In this document: positions 1-14,928 of the stretch, piece after piece | Layout: every line of letters starts with the position of its first letter | How positions within the stretch are numbered: the first letter of the stretch is position 1 | DNA from: Actinomyces sp. | GTDB lineage: Bacteria > Actinomycetota > Actinomycetes > Actinomycetales > Actinomycetaceae | Reading direction: 5' to 3' | NCBI RefSeq assembly: GCF_029851875.1 | Contig: NZ_JARKVC010000006.1 | Span: forward strand, 1-64,000 | DNA length: 64,000 nt | Notes under the pieces: model-generated | What the model saw: the letters and a program-made list of their open reading frames with translations, nothing else | Databases searched by the model: none | What the model was told of the DNA's origin: nothing | Made by a program: the position numbers and the translations under genes

Positions 1-409
1 GGCAAACCAAAAACAAAAATCAAGAACAACCAGACCCAACCACCACAACAGCAGCCAGACCCAGCCATCCCCAACCATGGCATAAAAAACATGACACACT
101 ATCGAGTTCTCAAACAACACACCCACCCGGATCTTGACAACCTCGGAAGGTTACCTCGCTCCGGCGAGCGACATCCGCAAGATTAAGAGATTCGCGCTTT
201 CGATGTCAACTTCGAGATCGTTGATCCGAGTCACACCAGATGCGTTCTTCACCTTGGGGCTGCGCGATTCACCGGGCTTGCGGCCCAGCCTCTCGGCGCA
301 ACGGGGAATACTTTAGCCAGGTACCACCAGACTTCGTCAACTTGAGAGAGCGTGACCTGACCCACACGGGCGAGCCCGGTGACGCCGCCCCGTGGGAGCA
401 ATGCGCGTC

Positions 410-457
410 ATGGGTGCAGGGGGTGCGCACGGTCTCGTGCGCACCCCCTGCACCCAT
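410..457 (-). terminator. Hairpin downstream of malic enzyme gene
   Basis: Perfect 21-bp inverted repeat ATGGGTGCAGGGGGTGCGCAC / GTGCGCACCCCCTGCACCCAT with 6-nt loop. Confidence 0.8.
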
Positions 458-513
458 CCGTCCGTCGCCGCTTCCAAGGCTGGTAGCAGGCTGAGGCTGG
501 CTGCGGCGTCGCC

Positions 514-1899
514 TCAGGACTCAGCGAGCTTCCGCACGGCGCGGGCCACAGCCTCAGCGACCCGGGTGTCAAAGGCACCAGGGATGATGTAGACGGGGCT
601 GAGCTCCTCGGGAGCGATGACGCCGGCGATCCCGGTGGCAGCCGCCCGCAGCAGGTCGGTCGAGATGTCGACGATGCCCGTGTCCAGCAGCCCGCGGAAC
701 AGTCCGGGAAAGACCAGCACATTGTTGATCTGGTTGGGAAAGTCCGAGCGTCCCGTCGCCACGACAGCGGCATAGTCCGCAGCACCGATCGGGTCGACCT
801 CAGGAGTCGGGTTGGCCATGGCGAAGACGATGGCGTCCTTGTTCATGACCGCCAGGTCCGCGGGCTCAAGCAGGTTGGGCCCCGACACCCCGATAAAGAC
901 GTCCGCACCCTTGAGCCCCTCCTTGAGGGAGCCGGTGACCCCGTGCGGGTTGGTGTTCTCCGCCAGCCACTTACGGTGCTCGTTCATGCCCTCGGTGTGC
1001 GCGCCGTCCAGGGCCCCGTCACGTCCGTAGCCGACGATGTCCGTGGCACCGTGAGCCATGAGCAGCTTGGCGATAGCGGTACCGGCAGCGCCCACTCCCG
1101 ACAGGACGATGCGCACCTCCTCGATCTTCTTGCCGACGATCTTGAGGGCGTTGATGAGCGCTGCGAGCGTGACGACGGCCGTGCCGTGCTGGTCGTCGTG
1201 GAAGACCGGGATGTCCAGCTCCTCACGCAGACGCGCCTCGATGTCAAAGCACTTGGGAGCGGCAATGTCCTCCAGGTTGATACCGCCGTAGGCCGGAGCG
1301 ATCGCCTTGACGATCTGGACGATCTCCTCAGGGTCCTTGGTGTCCAGGGCGACCGGCCAGGCGTCGACGCCACCAAACTGCTTGAACAGGACCGCCTTGC
1401 CCTCCATGACCGGCATCGAGGCCTCCGGGCCGATGTCCCCCAGGCCCAGGACGGCGGTGCCGTCCGTGACGACGGCGACCGTGTTGCGCTTGATGGTCAG
1501 CTGGCGGGCGCGCTCGGGGTGGTCGTAGATGGCCTTGCACACGCGGGCGACACCCGGGGTGTAGACCCGGGCCAGGTCACGGCGGTTGTGGATCGGGGTG
1601 CGCGGGGAGATCTCCACCTTGCCGCCCACGTGGGCCAGGAAGGTGGAGTCGCCGACGTTGTGAACCGTCACGCCCGGCAGGGCCTTGAGCGCCTCCACCA
1701 GCTCGCCACGGTGCCTGGAGTCGCGGGTGTCCGCAGTCAGGTCGACGATGAGGGTGTCACCGTCGGTGTCAGCGACGTCGACACCGTTGACGATCGCACC
1801 GGTCGCCGAGGCGGTGTCCACCAGGGTCGTCACCGCCTTCTGTGAGGCGGGTACCTCCAGGTGAAGGGCGACGGTGTAGCTGGGGCTTGGCTGGGCCAT
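514..1899 (-). CDS. NAD(P)-dependent malic enzyme with N-terminal ACT-like domain
   Basis: ORF 514..1995; likely start [10 protein letters not shown] at 1899. Motifs [42 protein letters not shown]. Confidence 0.93.
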   Translation of the reverse strand: MAQPSPSYTVALHLEVPASQKAVTTLVDTASATGAIVNGVDVADTDGDTLIVDLTADTRDSRHRGELVEALKALPGVTVHNVGDSTFLAHVGGKVEISPRTPIHNRRDLARVYTPGVARVCKAIYDHPERARQLTIKRNTVAVVTDGTAVLGLGDIGPEASMPVMEGKAVLFKQFGGVDAWPVALDTKDPEEIVQIVKAIAPAYGGINLEDIAAPKCFDIEARLREELDIPVFHDDQHGTAVVTLAALINALKIVGKKIEEVRIVLSGVGAAGTAIAKLLMAHGATDIVGYGRDGALDGAHTEGMNEHRKWLAENTNPHGVTGSLKEGLKGADVFIGVSGPNLLEPADLAVMNKDAIVFAMANPTPEVDPIGAADYAAVVATGRSDFPNQINNVLVFPGLFRGLLDTGIVDISTDLLRAAATGIAGVIAPEELSPVYIIPGAFDTRVAEAVARAVRKLAES

Positions 1900-2118
1900 G
1901 AAGTCTTCCTCTGCGTAAGCGATCAGCGCAGACGCTGCGCGACTGTCGTTGCGGGACGCCACGAGCCTAGCCCGAAGACGCGAACACCTGTTCACTCTGC
2001 GTCCACGTTTCGAGATGTTGCCGCAGGACGACGGCGCAGTCTGCCGTCCCCGGGTGACCGCACCCAGGCTGCCGGCTCAGGATCAGGCCCGCTGCGGGAG
2101 GGGCGAGCAGCACTAGGG

Positions 2119-2148
2119 CCCGGGTGGCAGGAGGTCCTGCCACCCGGG
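2119..2148 (-). terminator. Hairpin downstream of gatB
   Basis: 14-bp inverted repeat CCCGGGTGGCAGGA / TCCTGCCACCCGGG. Confidence 0.7.
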
Positions 2149-2180
2149 ACCTAGGACGCGAAGGCGCCAGGTACCTGGGG

Positions 2181-3677
2181 TCAGGCGCCCACGCGCTCCA
2201 TCACCAGCTCACGCACGCGCCTGGCATCAGCCTGGCCACGCGTGGCCTTCATGACGGCTCCCACGATCGCGCCCGCCGCCTGGACCTTGCCACCACGGAT
2301 CTTGTCGGCGACGTCAGGGTTGGCGGCCAGGGCCTGGTCAACGGCGGCCAGCAGCGCCGAGTCGTCAGAGACGACCTCCAGGCCGCGGGCCTCGACGACG
2401 GCCTGCGGGTCACCCTCGCCGGCCAGGACACCCTCGAGGACCTGACGCGCGAGCTTGTCGGTCAGACGGCCCTGGTCAACCAGCCTCTGAAGCTCGGCCA
2501 CCTGCTGCGCGGTGACGGCCAGGTCCTCCAGCGCGACCTCCTGCTCCTTCGCGGCACGGGAGAGCTCGCCCATCCACCACTTACGGGCCGCCTGGCCAGA
2601 GGCACCGGCCAGCGTCGTGGCCTCGATGAGCTCCAGCGCGCCGGCGTTGACGACGTCGCGCATCTCCTCATCTGCCAGGCCCCACTCCTCCTTGAGACGA
2701 CGGCGCTTGGCAGCCGGCATCTCCGGCAGCGAGGCGCGGACCTCCTCGACCCACTCCCGGCTCGGGGCCACCGGCACGAGGTCGGGCTCAGGGAAGTAGC
2801 GGTAGTCGTCCGCGTCCGACTTGACGCGGCCAGGCCTGGTGGTGCCGTCAGCCTGACCGTGACGGGTCTCCTGGAGGACCTCTCCCCCAGCCGCCAGGAT
2901 GGCGGCCTGACGCTGGATCTCGTAGCGGATGACGCCGTCGATCCCGCGGAAGGTGTTGACGTTCTTGGTCTCGGTACGCGTGCCCAACGGGGCGTCAGGA
3001 CCCGGGCGCAGGGAGACGTTGACGTCAGCGCGCACGTTGCCACGCTCCATCCGGGCCTCGGAGACGCCCAGGGCCCGGAAGACGTCGCGCAGGGTCCGCA
3101 CGTAGCTCGCCGCGACCTCGGGCGCCTTGGCGCCGGCGCCGATGATGGGCCGCGAGACGATCTCAACCAGGGGCACACCGGCACGGTTGTAGTCCACCAG
3201 CGAGTGGTCAGCGCCCTCGATACGCCCGTCGGCACCACCGACGTGGGTGTTCTTGCCGGCGTCCTCCTCCATGTGAGCGCGCTCGATCGGCACGGTGAAG
3301 AAGCTGCCGTCCTCCAGCTCGACCTCCAGGGCCCCGTCGAAGGCGATGGGCTCGTCCGACTGGGAGGTCTGGAAGTCCTTGGCCAGGTCCGGGTAGAAGT
3401 AGTTCTTGCGCGCGAAGCGGCAGGACTCGGCGATCTGGCAGCCCAGCGCCAGACCGATACGGATGGCGTACTCCACGCCCTTGGCGTTGACCACCGGCAG
3501 GGCGCCAGGCAGGCCCACCGAGGTCGGAGTCACGCGGGAGTTCGGCTCGCCGCCGAAGGCGACCGGGGCGGCGTCGAACATCTTGGTGGTGGTGCCCAGC
3601 TCGACGTGCACCTCCAGGCCGATGACCGGGTCGAAGCGGCGCACCGCCTCGTCGTAGTCCATGAGCTCGTCAGCCAT
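2181..3677 (-). CDS. gatB: Asp/Glu-tRNA(Asn/Gln) amidotransferase subunit B
   Basis: [28 protein letters not shown]; GatB/Yqey C-terminal tail. Confidence 0.97.
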   Translation of the reverse strand: MADELMDYDEAVRRFDPVIGLEVHVELGTTTKMFDAAPVAFGGEPNSRVTPTSVGLPGALPVVNAKGVEYAIRIGLALGCQIAESCRFARKNYFYPDLAKDFQTSQSDEPIAFDGALEVELEDGSFFTVPIERAHMEEDAGKNTHVGGADGRIEGADHSLVDYNRAGVPLVEIVSRPIIGAGAKAPEVAASYVRTLRDVFRALGVSEARMERGNVRADVNVSLRPGPDAPLGTRTETKNVNTFRGIDGVIRYEIQRQAAILAAGGEVLQETRHGQADGTTRPGRVKSDADDYRYFPEPDLVPVAPSREWVEEVRASLPEMPAAKRRRLKEEWGLADEEMRDVVNAGALELIEATTLAGASGQAARKWWMGELSRAAKEQEVALEDLAVTAQQVAELQRLVDQGRLTDKLARQVLEGVLAGEGDPQAVVEARGLEVVSDDSALLAAVDQALAANPDVADKIRGGKVQAAGAIVGAVMKATRGQADARRVRELVMERVGA

Positions 3678-3678
3678 C

Positions 3679-5214
3679 TCAGGCCTCCTTCTCGTTCAGC
3701 TCGGGGGCGCGGTCCAGCAGGTGACCGCCCCAGCTCTCCTCCAGCGCGGCCTCCAGGACGGCACCCACCCGGTACAGGCGGTCGTCAGCCCGCTGCGGGG
3801 CGAGCAGCTGGAAGCCAACCGGCAGGCCGTCGTCGCTCAGCCCGGAGGGCAGGCTCATGCCCGGGACACCGGCGAGGTTGGCCGGGATCGTGGTCACGTC
3901 CAGCTTGTACATGGCCAGCGGGTCGTCCTTCTCCCCGAAGCGGTAGGCCGTCACCGGCGCCGTGGGCGAGACCAGGACGTCGAAGCGCTCCCAGGCCGCG
4001 TCGAAGTCGCGCTGGACCAGCGTGCGCACCTTCTGGGCGCTGCCGTAGTAGGCGTCGTAGTAGCCGGCGCTGAGCACGTGGGTGCCCAGGATGACGCGGC
4101 GCTTGACCTCGTCCCCGAAACCGGCGCCACGAGTGGCAGCCATGACGGTCTCCGCCGTCACCGGGCCGGAGGAGGGCTCCACGCGCAGGCCGTAGCGCAT
4201 GCCGTCGTAGCGGGCGAGGTTGGAGGAGACCTCGGCAGGCATGATGAGGTAGTAGGCGTCCAGCGCGTACTCCAGGTGCGGCAGCGAGACGGTCTCGATG
4301 AGCGCACCGGCCTCCTCCAGCAGCGTCAGGGCGGCGTGGAAGGAGTCCAGGACGCCGCTGTGGTACCCCTCTCCCCCGTCCAGCTCGGCGATGACGCCGA
4401 CGCGCAGCCCAGACAGGTCGCGACCGGCCTGGGCTGCGCGCACGACCTCAGCCATGCCGCGCGGGACGTCAGACAACGAGGTCGAGTCCAGCGGGTCGTA
4501 GGAGGCCATGACGTCGTGCAGCAGGGCCGTGTCCAGGACGGTGCGGGCCATCGGGCCAGGGGTGTCCAGAGAGGAGGCCATGGCGATGACGCCGTAGCGA
4601 GAGACGGTTCCGTAGGTCGGTTTGACACCCACGGTGCCGGTCACGGCCGCAGGCTGGCGGATCGAGCCTCCGGTGTCCGTGCCCAGGGCCAGCGGGGCCT
4701 CGAAGGCAGCGACGGCGGCCGCCGATCCGCCCGAGGAGCCGCCCGGGATCCGGCCCAGGTCCCAGGGGTTGGCGGTGCGGTGGAAGGCCGAGTGCTCGGT
4801 CGAGCCGCCCATGGCGAACTCGTCGAGGTTGGTCTTGCCCAGGATCGGCATGTGGGCCGCGCGCAGGTTGGTCACGGCGGTGGCGTCATAAGGCGGGACC
4901 CAGCCCTGAAGGATCCTGGAGGCGGCCGTGGTGACCTGACCGCGGGTGACGAAGAGGTCCTTGACTGCCACTGGGACACCGGTCAGCTCAGGGACCTCGT
5001 GCCCCTGTCCGCGGGCCTGGGCCCGAGCGGCGTCGGCGGCGTCGGCGTCAGCCAGGGCCTTGGCGGCGTCGACGTCGAGGAAGGCGCCCACAGCGCCGTC
5101 GACGGCCTCGATACGCTCCAGGTGGGCCTGGGTGAGCTCGCGCGCGCTGAGGTCACCGCGGGCGAGGGCGGCCGCCTGCTCAGCGGCGGTGGCCTTGACG
5201 AGGGAGGTGGTCAT
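3679..5214 (-). CDS. gatA: Asp/Glu-tRNA(Asn/Gln) amidotransferase subunit A
   Basis: Amidase signature [32 protein letters not shown]. Confidence 0.97.
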   Translation of the reverse strand: MTTSLVKATAAEQAAALARGDLSARELTQAHLERIEAVDGAVGAFLDVDAAKALADADAADAARAQARGQGHEVPELTGVPVAVKDLFVTRGQVTTAASRILQGWVPPYDATAVTNLRAAHMPILGKTNLDEFAMGGSTEHSAFHRTANPWDLGRIPGGSSGGSAAAVAAFEAPLALGTDTGGSIRQPAAVTGTVGVKPTYGTVSRYGVIAMASSLDTPGPMARTVLDTALLHDVMASYDPLDSTSLSDVPRGMAEVVRAAQAGRDLSGLRVGVIAELDGGEGYHSGVLDSFHAALTLLEEAGALIETVSLPHLEYALDAYYLIMPAEVSSNLARYDGMRYGLRVEPSSGPVTAETVMAATRGAGFGDEVKRRVILGTHVLSAGYYDAYYGSAQKVRTLVQRDFDAAWERFDVLVSPTAPVTAYRFGEKDDPLAMYKLDVTTIPANLAGVPGMSLPSGLSDDGLPVGFQLLAPQRADDRLYRVGAVLEAALEESWGGHLLDRAPELNEKEA

Positions 5215-5516
5215 GAGGCGGAGTCCTCTCCCAGGATCTGCGGAACGAGGAACATGGAGTCCTCACTCGCCGGGGCACCGGCAAGAAGCTCCTCGACGTC
5301 GAGCGTGGGGCCCGGCACGTCCTCGCGCAGCACGTTGGTCAGCGGAACAGGGTGTGAGGTGGCTGGAAGGTCAGGCGTGACGACGCTGGTGACCCGGGCG
5401 AAGGAGGATGCGACGGCGTCCAGCTCCCCGGCCAGGCGCGTCACCTCCTCGTCGGTCAGGGCCACGCGCGCGAGCGCCGCGACTCGGGCGACCTCGTCCT
5501 TGGAGATGGCAGACAT
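5211..5516 (-). CDS. gatC: Asp/Glu-tRNA(Asn/Gln) amidotransferase subunit C
   Basis: [32 protein letters not shown]; 4-bp overlap with gatA. Confidence 0.95.
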   Translation of the reverse strand: MSAISKDEVARVAALARVALTDEEVTRLAGELDAVASSFARVTSVVTPDLPATSHPVPLTNVLREDVPGPTLDVEELLAGAPASEDSMFLVPQILGEDSAS

Positions 5517-5699
5517 GCGACCGAGTCTAGCCGGAGCTCGCGGCAGCAGCGTCCCGCCGCATGCACGATCTCACAGCACTGTGACAGCCAAGTCGATTGA
5601 CAATCGGACTATCTGCCGTTGTCATGGGCTTTACAGCCTCTACGTACAGGTAGAGCATGACCGGGGTGGCCTCGGGTACCCCAGAACCGGGAAACAGGA

Positions 5700-7541
5700 A
5701 TGCACGACGAGGAAACGGTCCAGGGCTCAGGATCCTCCGCCCAGCAGGCCGCTACTTCCACAGGTCCGTACCAGGCCCTGCCCACACCCTACAGCGGGGC
5801 GGCCAGCGTGCGACGTACCTCGGTCTTCGGCGCGCAGCCGGCCTCCACCGGTGCGGGCACCGGCGAGGACACCGAGTCCCTGCCCCCGGTGCCCGCCGCA
5901 GCCACGACCACCGTGGCAGCCAGCCCGTCAGCGCCCAGTGCGCAGACGGCTGCCCCTTCTGCCCCTTCCGAGCCTGCTGCCGTCCCGCCTGCCGCCAGCC
6001 AGGCCTCGACGCTGCCCTCGGCCGCCACGCCCCCGGCTTCCTCGCCCGCCCCTGAGGCGGACGGCGAGGGCGAGCCCGCCGACCGCGGGGAGACCCGTGA
6101 CAACCACCAGCCCGAGCGCAAGAAGCGCTGGCCGCTGTGGACCGCTGCCGCCGCTGTCCTGCTCCTGAGCGTCTCCGCCGCCGGCGGCTACGCCTACGCC
6201 TCCCACTACGCCGACACCGCCGTGCCCGGCACGAGCGTGGGCGGGGTCGATGTCTCCGGCAAGACCCGCGAGCAGATCGTCGAGATCGTCTCCAAGCGGG
6301 CCCAGGACGCCACGGTGGCCGTCAGTGGTGACGTGACAGCCACCGCCTCCCTGGAGGACCTGGGGACCGTGGTCGACGCCGAGGCCACCGCGGAGGCCGC
6401 CATGGCGCGCTCGGCAGACGTCCTCGACCGCTTCAAGGCCCTGGTGACCAGCAACGACGTCGCGGTCGTCACGACCGCCAACCCGGACACCGCAGCCGCC
6501 TACGCCGCCTCGCTGGTCTCCGAGGACCAGGCCAAGGCGGTGGACGCCACCGTGACCCTGGCTGCCGACGGCGCCAGCTTCACCACCACCCCGGCTGCCG
6601 ACGGCACCGGCCTGGACCCGGCCGCCCTGGAGCGCACGGCAGCCAAGGCCGCTCAGACCCTGAGCCCGCAGTCGGTCGAGCTGAGCTACACCACGGTGGC
6701 TCCGACCGTATCCGACGCTGACGCCCAGGCCGCCGCGGACAAGGCTAACGGGCTAGTCGGTCTTGACGTCACGCTGTCCACCGCCGACGCCTCCTCCAGC
6801 TTCACTGCCGACGCCCCGACCAAGGCCTCCTGGATCAGGATCGAGCCTGGCCAGGACTCCAGGCCTGCGGTCTCGGTTGACGCCGCGAAGGTCGGGGAGT
6901 GGGTGGCGGCCCAGAGCGCCCAGGTGAGCAAGGACCCGGTGACCGGGCAGCGCAACGTCAACTCTCGTGGTCAGGTCGTGGCCACACGCGTCGAGGCTGT
7001 CAACGGCGTCGTCGTGTCCAACTCTGAGGACCTGACCAGCGCCATCACACAGTCCCTGACTGAGGGCAAGGCCTACAGCGGCTCCTTCGTCACCTCCGAG
7101 GTGGAGGCCGGCTGGGAGGACCGCACCATCGCCGACGGCGCGGAGAACCTCCTCTACCAGGCCGCCCCCGGGGAGAAGTGGGTTGATGTCAACCTGGCGG
7201 CCAAGACCGTGACGGCCTACGAGGGCGCGACCGTGGTCCGCGGCCCGGTCACGATCGTCGACGGCGCTGCCGAGACCCCCACGGTCACCGGGACCTTCAA
7301 GGTCTACCTGCAGTACGCCTCACAGACCATGCGTGGTGAGAACGTCGACGGCTCACGCTACGTCACCCCGGACGTGCCCTGGGTGACCTACTTCCAGGGC
7401 GGCTACGCCTTCCACGGTGCTCCTTGGCGCTCGAGCTTCGGCTACTCCGGCTCGCACGGCTGCATCAACATGCCGGTGAGCGAGGCCAAGTGGGTCTATG
7501 ACTGGGCCGAGATCGGCACCACCGTCGTCAGCCACTACTGA
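5700..7541 (+). CDS. Membrane-anchored L,D-transpeptidase (YkuD) with peptidoglycan-binding (PG_binding_4-like) repeats
   Basis: Single TM WTAAAAVLLLSVSAAGGYAYA; catalytic HGAPW...SHGCINMPVSEAKWVYDW. Confidence 0.92.
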   Translation: MHDEETVQGSGSSAQQAATSTGPYQALPTPYSGAASVRRTSVFGAQPASTGAGTGEDTESLPPVPAAATTTVAASPSAPSAQTAAPSAPSEPAAVPPAASQASTLPSAATPPASSPAPEADGEGEPADRGETRDNHQPERKKRWPLWTAAAAVLLLSVSAAGGYAYASHYADTAVPGTSVGGVDVSGKTREQIVEIVSKRAQDATVAVSGDVTATASLEDLGTVVDAEATAEAAMARSADVLDRFKALVTSNDVAVVTTANPDTAAAYAASLVSEDQAKAVDATVTLAADGASFTTTPAADGTGLDPAALERTAAKAAQTLSPQSVELSYTTVAPTVSDADAQAAADKANGLVGLDVTLSTADASSSFTADAPTKASWIRIEPGQDSRPAVSVDAAKVGEWVAAQSAQVSKDPVTGQRNVNSRGQVVATRVEAVNGVVVSNSEDLTSAITQSLTEGKAYSGSFVTSEVEAGWEDRTIADGAENLLYQAAPGEKWVDVNLAAKTVTAYEGATVVRGPVTIVDGAAETPTVTGTFKVYLQYASQTMRGENVDGSRYVTPDVPWVTYFQGGYAFHGAPWRSSFGYSGSHGCINMPVSEAKWVYDWAEIGTTVVSHY

Positions 7542-7613
7542 GACTTCCAGGTGCCGGCCGGTCCCGGACCGTGACCGGCTGCCACGAGGCCGGGGTGGGT
7601 GGCGGGCTGGCGC

Positions 7614-10890
<3,277 letters not shown>

Positions 10891-11001
10891 AGGTCCAGGA
10901 TGTCACAGCCCGGGCTCCACAGGCACGCGCCGTGACACCCCCGGCACCGTCCGTCCACAGGTGCGCAGCGGCGGTCCGGGCGGCCTTGGCATGGTGGGCG
11001 C

Positions 11002-14000
11002 ATGACGACCTCTCCCGGCCCTGCAGCCAGGCAGGCGCAGGATGCCCTCGCCTGTGCCTGGCACCTGGCGGTGCTCCGCGGGCCCGACGCCGGGCTCGTG
11101 CTCGCCCTGCCCACACAGGGCACGCTCGTGGTCGGCAGGGGCGAGATCATCACCGACCCCTTCGTCTCACGCCGGCACCTGAGACTGCGCACCCGGCCTG
11201 CTGCCGTGACCGTCAGCCTCGGCAAGGAGGGGCTGGAGGCGCGCTGGCGACGTCGGCGCCTAGGTCCCCTCCTGCTCCCAGGAGCCGGTGGGCTCGCCGC
11301 CGCCACCCGGTGGAGGGAGGGCGAGCGCCTGCAGGTGGGCTCGACCCTGCTGGAGCTGCGTCGTCGTCCCTCCCGGCTCGTGGCGGGACCCGCCCGCGCG
11401 CGCCGCAGGATCTCCTGGCAGCATCTGGTGATGGTGGTGGGAGCGCTGCTCATGGTCGTGGTGGTCCTCGGCATGCTGCTGGTCGGAGGAGGAGCGGGCC
11501 GCAGGTGGCCGGCCGGGCTCATGGTGGTGCCGATGCTGCTGATGGCCGTCAGCCGGCTCGGCCTGAGCCAGGCCGGGGCCTCTGGCCGGCGGCGGGGAGC
11601 CACGGGCTGGCGTGGCAAGGATCCGGACCTGGCGCAGATGCTTGTGCTGCTGGCCCGCCCCCGCACCCCCGCCGTCGCCACCGCCGCCTCCTCAGGCGAG
11701 ACCACCGCGCTCACGGCGTGGCTGGCCAGGCGGCGACGGCGCAACCTGCTGGAGCTCGAGCCCGGAGAGTGCCAGGCGCTGTGCGGGCCGCAGGCCAGCG
11801 GCTTCCTCACCTGGTGGTGCGCCCAGGTCGTGGCCGCAGGTCTGGCGACGGCACGGCCCCAGGAACAAGGCTGGCAGCTGTGGTGGCAGGCGCAGGGCAA
11901 CCAGGTCACCGGGGCCCTGACCTGGTCCGAGGAGGATGTGCCGGCCAGTGCCACGGCCGTGCGCGCGCAGCCTCGGTGGCCCCATCCGCCCTCCCCCGGC
12001 TGGACCCGGGCCGCCACCGGGCTCATCGCCCGGGCCTGGCAGGTGCAGGCGGGGAGGGGCCTTGCTCCCACCGGTCCCGAGGGACGGCCCTTGGAGGCTG
12101 GGCTACCTGCACAGGTACCGCTGGCCTCCCTCACCGGTGTGGTGGACCAGGACCTGGTGGCACAGCGGTGGGCCCTGCCTGCCGCCTGCGGCCACCTGCC
12201 GGCGGTCCTGGGCGTCACCGAGCACGAGCAGGTGGTGGCTGACCTCGTCGAGCACGGACCCCACGCCCTGCTGGCCGGGACCACGGGCTCGGGCAAGTCC
12301 GAGCTGCTGAGGTCCTGGCTCCTTCAGCTCGCCGTCGCCCTGCCTCCGCAGCGGCTGAGCCTGGTGCTGGTCGACTACAAGGGTGGTGCAGCCTTTGGGC
12401 CGCTGACGCGGCTGCCGCACACCGCCGGCGTGCTGACAGACCTGGACCCGGCACTGACCACGCGTGCGCTGGCCTCCCTGGAGGCGGAGGTGCGCCGCCG
12501 CGAGAGTCTCCTGGCACGACTGGGCGTGGCTGACCTCGCAGCCTGGGAGGCCATGGCCCTGTCTACCACCTCGCCCGAGGGCCAGCAGGGCGGCGCCGCG
12601 GGCGAGCAGGTCCTGCCCTCCCCCGCTGCGCCTCCTCCACCGCCGCCTCGGGTGGTCATCGCCGTGGACGAGTTCGCGACCCTGGCCTCTTCCCACCCGC
12701 AGGTGCTGGACGGGCTGGTGCGTGTAGCCGCCCAGGGACGCAGCCTGGGGATGCACCTCGTGCTGGCCACCCAGCGCCCCGGCGGAGCGGTGTCCCAGAC
12801 GGTGCGGGCCAACGTCAGCGTGCGTGTGTGCCTGAGGGTGCTGGACGCGGCGGACTCCCGCGACGTCCTCGACCACGCCCAGGCCTCGCTGCTCTCGACC
12901 CACCCGGGACGGCTCATGGTCAGCGGGCTGGAGGGGGCCGAGGGGCTGGTCCTACAGGCTCCGTGGTGCGGCGCGCCCCAGGCCACGCAGCAGAGCGTGG
13001 AGGAGATGGTGGCTGAGCTGGGCGCCGCGGCGCGGGGGTGCGGGGCACGGCCCTGGCGTCCCTGGGCCGACCCGTTGCCCGAGCACGTGCAGCGGCCCGG
13101 GAGCGAGGAGCCGGCGAGTCAGGGCGGCGTCATGATGGCGCTGGTTGACCAGCCGCACACGCAGAGCACGACGACCTGGTCCTGGTCAGCCAGCCAGCCG
13201 CTGGCGGTGCTGGGCTCACCGGGCTCGGGGCGCTCCACGGCGCTGGCCTCGGCCGCGCTCGGCTTCCTGGCCTGCACCGCCCCTGAGGGAGCCCGGTCCG
13301 CCAACCACGGCGTGCACCTGTGCGGCCTGCCCGAGCAGCTAGCTCGGCGCTGGCCGGCCCTGGCCGAGGGCGCCGCAGGGGTGGGTACGGTGGTCGGGGT
13401 GAGCGATCCCCGACGCCTGGCGCGCCTGTGGGAGCTGGCCGCGGCCGGGACGCTGAGCGGGGACCTGCTGGTGCTCGACGACGTCGACCGCCTGGCAGCC
13501 GCCGTCGATGCCTGCCGGGGCGCGGGCGAGGGGCTGGCCCTCCTGGAGGCCCTGATCCGTGCCAGTGCGTCCCTGGGCACGCACCTGGCGCTCAGCGCTC
13601 CCCTGTCCGCCGCCTCGACCCGCTGGGCCACGACGCTGCCCACCCGCCTGGTCCTGGGAGCCAGCCAGGCGAGCCAGGCCGCTGTGGCCGGCCTGCCCCA
13701 CGGGGTGAGGACCGGCGACCTGCCCGGACGCGGTGTCCTGCTGGGCAGCGGGCTTGACCTGAGCCAGGCGCTGGAGTGCCAGGTCCTCCTGCCCGCGCAG
13801 GGCGAGGCGGGCCAGGGACCGGCCCCGGCGGCGCTCAAGGCGATCCCGCTCCACCTCCCGCTGGCGCCGCCCGCTCCCGGCAGCGGCCTCCCGGCTGCCT
13901 GGGCGGTGGGCGGGGACGAGGCCCGGCCCCTGGATCCTCCCTGCGGCAGCGTCCTGGTCATGGGGCCGGCAGGATCCGGGCGCTCCACGACGCTGCGGGT

Positions 14001-14376
14001 GCTGGAGTCCGTGTGCGTCGACGACGCCCCGCTCGTCGTCGACGACCTGGACCTGTGCACCACGGATGAGCTCAGCAGGGTCGAGCAGGCACTGGCCGAG
14101 GGCCGCACGGTACTGGCCTCCGCCCTGACGGAACGGGTGGCTACGAGCTTTCGTGGTGCTCTGGCCGAGCTGCGGGCCAGGGCTGACCTGGTGGTGCTGT
14201 GGCCAGGGGTGGGACCAGCGGCCCAGGCCGTCGGCGTGAGCCTGCGGGCGGTCTGCGATCCGCAGGCTCCCACGCACCCCGGACGCGGGGCACTGGTCCG
14301 CCACGGGCAGGCCGTGGCGCTGCAGGTGGCCTGCCCCGCTCCTGCAGGCGAGGCCGTCGCGCGGGTCCGTGCCTGA
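11002..14376 (+). CDS. FHA-domain FtsK/SpoIIIE-type ATPase (EccC/EssC-like)
   Basis: FHA-like VVGRGEIITDPFVSRRHLRL, TM pair, three Walker A motifs (GTTGSGKSELL, GSPGSGRSTAL, GPAGSGRSTTL). Confidence 0.85.
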   Translation: MTTSPGPAARQAQDALACAWHLAVLRGPDAGLVLALPTQGTLVVGRGEIITDPFVSRRHLRLRTRPAAVTVSLGKEGLEARWRRRRLGPLLLPGAGGLAAATRWREGERLQVGSTLLELRRRPSRLVAGPARARRRISWQHLVMVVGALLMVVVVLGMLLVGGGAGRRWPAGLMVVPMLLMAVSRLGLSQAGASGRRRGATGWRGKDPDLAQMLVLLARPRTPAVATAASSGETTALTAWLARRRRRNLLELEPGECQALCGPQASGFLTWWCAQVVAAGLATARPQEQGWQLWWQAQGNQVTGALTWSEEDVPASATAVRAQPRWPHPPSPGWTRAATGLIARAWQVQAGRGLAPTGPEGRPLEAGLPAQVPLASLTGVVDQDLVAQRWALPAACGHLPAVLGVTEHEQVVADLVEHGPHALLAGTTGSGKSELLRSWLLQLAVALPPQRLSLVLVDYKGGAAFGPLTRLPHTAGVLTDLDPALTTRALASLEAEVRRRESLLARLGVADLAAWEAMALSTTSPEGQQGGAAGEQVLPSPAAPPPPPPRVVIAVDEFATLASSHPQVLDGLVRVAAQGRSLGMHLVLATQRPGGAVSQTVRANVSVRVCLRVLDAADSRDVLDHAQASLLSTHPGRLMVSGLEGAEGLVLQAPWCGAPQATQQSVEEMVAELGAAARGCGARPWRPWADPLPEHVQRPGSEEPASQGGVMMALVDQPHTQSTTTWSWSASQPLAVLGSPGSGRSTALASAALGFLACTAPEGARSANHGVHLCGLPEQLARRWPALAEGAAGVGTVVGVSDPRRLARLWELAAAGTLSGDLLVLDDVDRLAAAVDACRGAGEGLALLEALIRASASLGTHLALSAPLSAASTRWATTLPTRLVLGASQASQAAVAGLPHGVRTGDLPGRGVLLGSGLDLSQALECQVLLPAQGEAGQGPAPAALKAIPLHLPLAPPAPGSGLPAAWAVGGDEARPLDPPCGSVLVMGPAGSGRSTTLRVLESVCVDDAPLVVDDLDLCTTDELSRVEQALAEGRTVLASALTERVATSFRGALAELRARADLVVLWPGVGPAAQAVGVSLRAVCDPQAPTHPGRGALVRHGQAVALQVACPAPAGEAVARVRA

Positions 14377-14631
14377 GGGGCCCGGTAGGACGTCGGGCAC
14401 GCGCATGACCGGGGCCTCGTGTCAGACATGCGCGTTCGGGGCCTGATTTCAAGAACATGATCCTGTGAGGATCACGACAGCATCTCGGACGTAGGTCTCA
14501 TCGCGCATCTCTTGCCCTCCCTGTGCCCACGTGTGAAGGTTTCCCCAGAACGCGGTCACCCGCTGTTCACCTTCGAGGCACGCCGCCTCAGCTGAGCAGC
14601 CGACTGCAGCACGACCCTGAAGGGAGCCCTC

Positions 14632-14928
14632 ATGGACTGGCGCAGCCAGGCAGCATGTCTCACAGTTGACCCTGAGCTCTTCTTCCCCGTTGGCAACACC
14701 GGTCCGGCCATCGCCCAGATCGCCCAGGCGAAGGAGGTCTGCGCCCGCTGCGACGTCGTTGACACCTGCCTGAAGTGGGCTCTGGAGAACGGCCAGGACG
14801 CCGGTGTCTGGGGAGGTATGAGCGAGGACGAGCGTCGTTCTCTCAAGCGCCGGGCCGCACGCGCCCGCCGTATGCAGCAGCGGCCCGTGACCCTGCCGCT
14901 CAGGACTCCTGCAGCTGAGCGTGGATGA
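14632..14928 (+). CDS. WhiB-family transcriptional regulator (WhiB1-like)
   Basis: MDWRSQAACLTVDPELFFPVG..CARCDVVDTCLKWAL..GVWGGMSEDERRSLKRR; four conserved Cys. Confidence 0.95.
   Translation: MDWRSQAACLTVDPELFFPVGNTGPAIAQIAQAKEVCARCDVVDTCLKWALENGQDAGVWGGMSEDERRSLKRRAARARRMQQRPVTLPLRTPAAERG

Noticed and set aside
2124-6168. Large antisense ORFs (2124..4073 +, 3661..6168 +)
   Set aside because: Antisense to gatB/gatA with composition typical of high-GC shadow ORFs; no recognisable domains.
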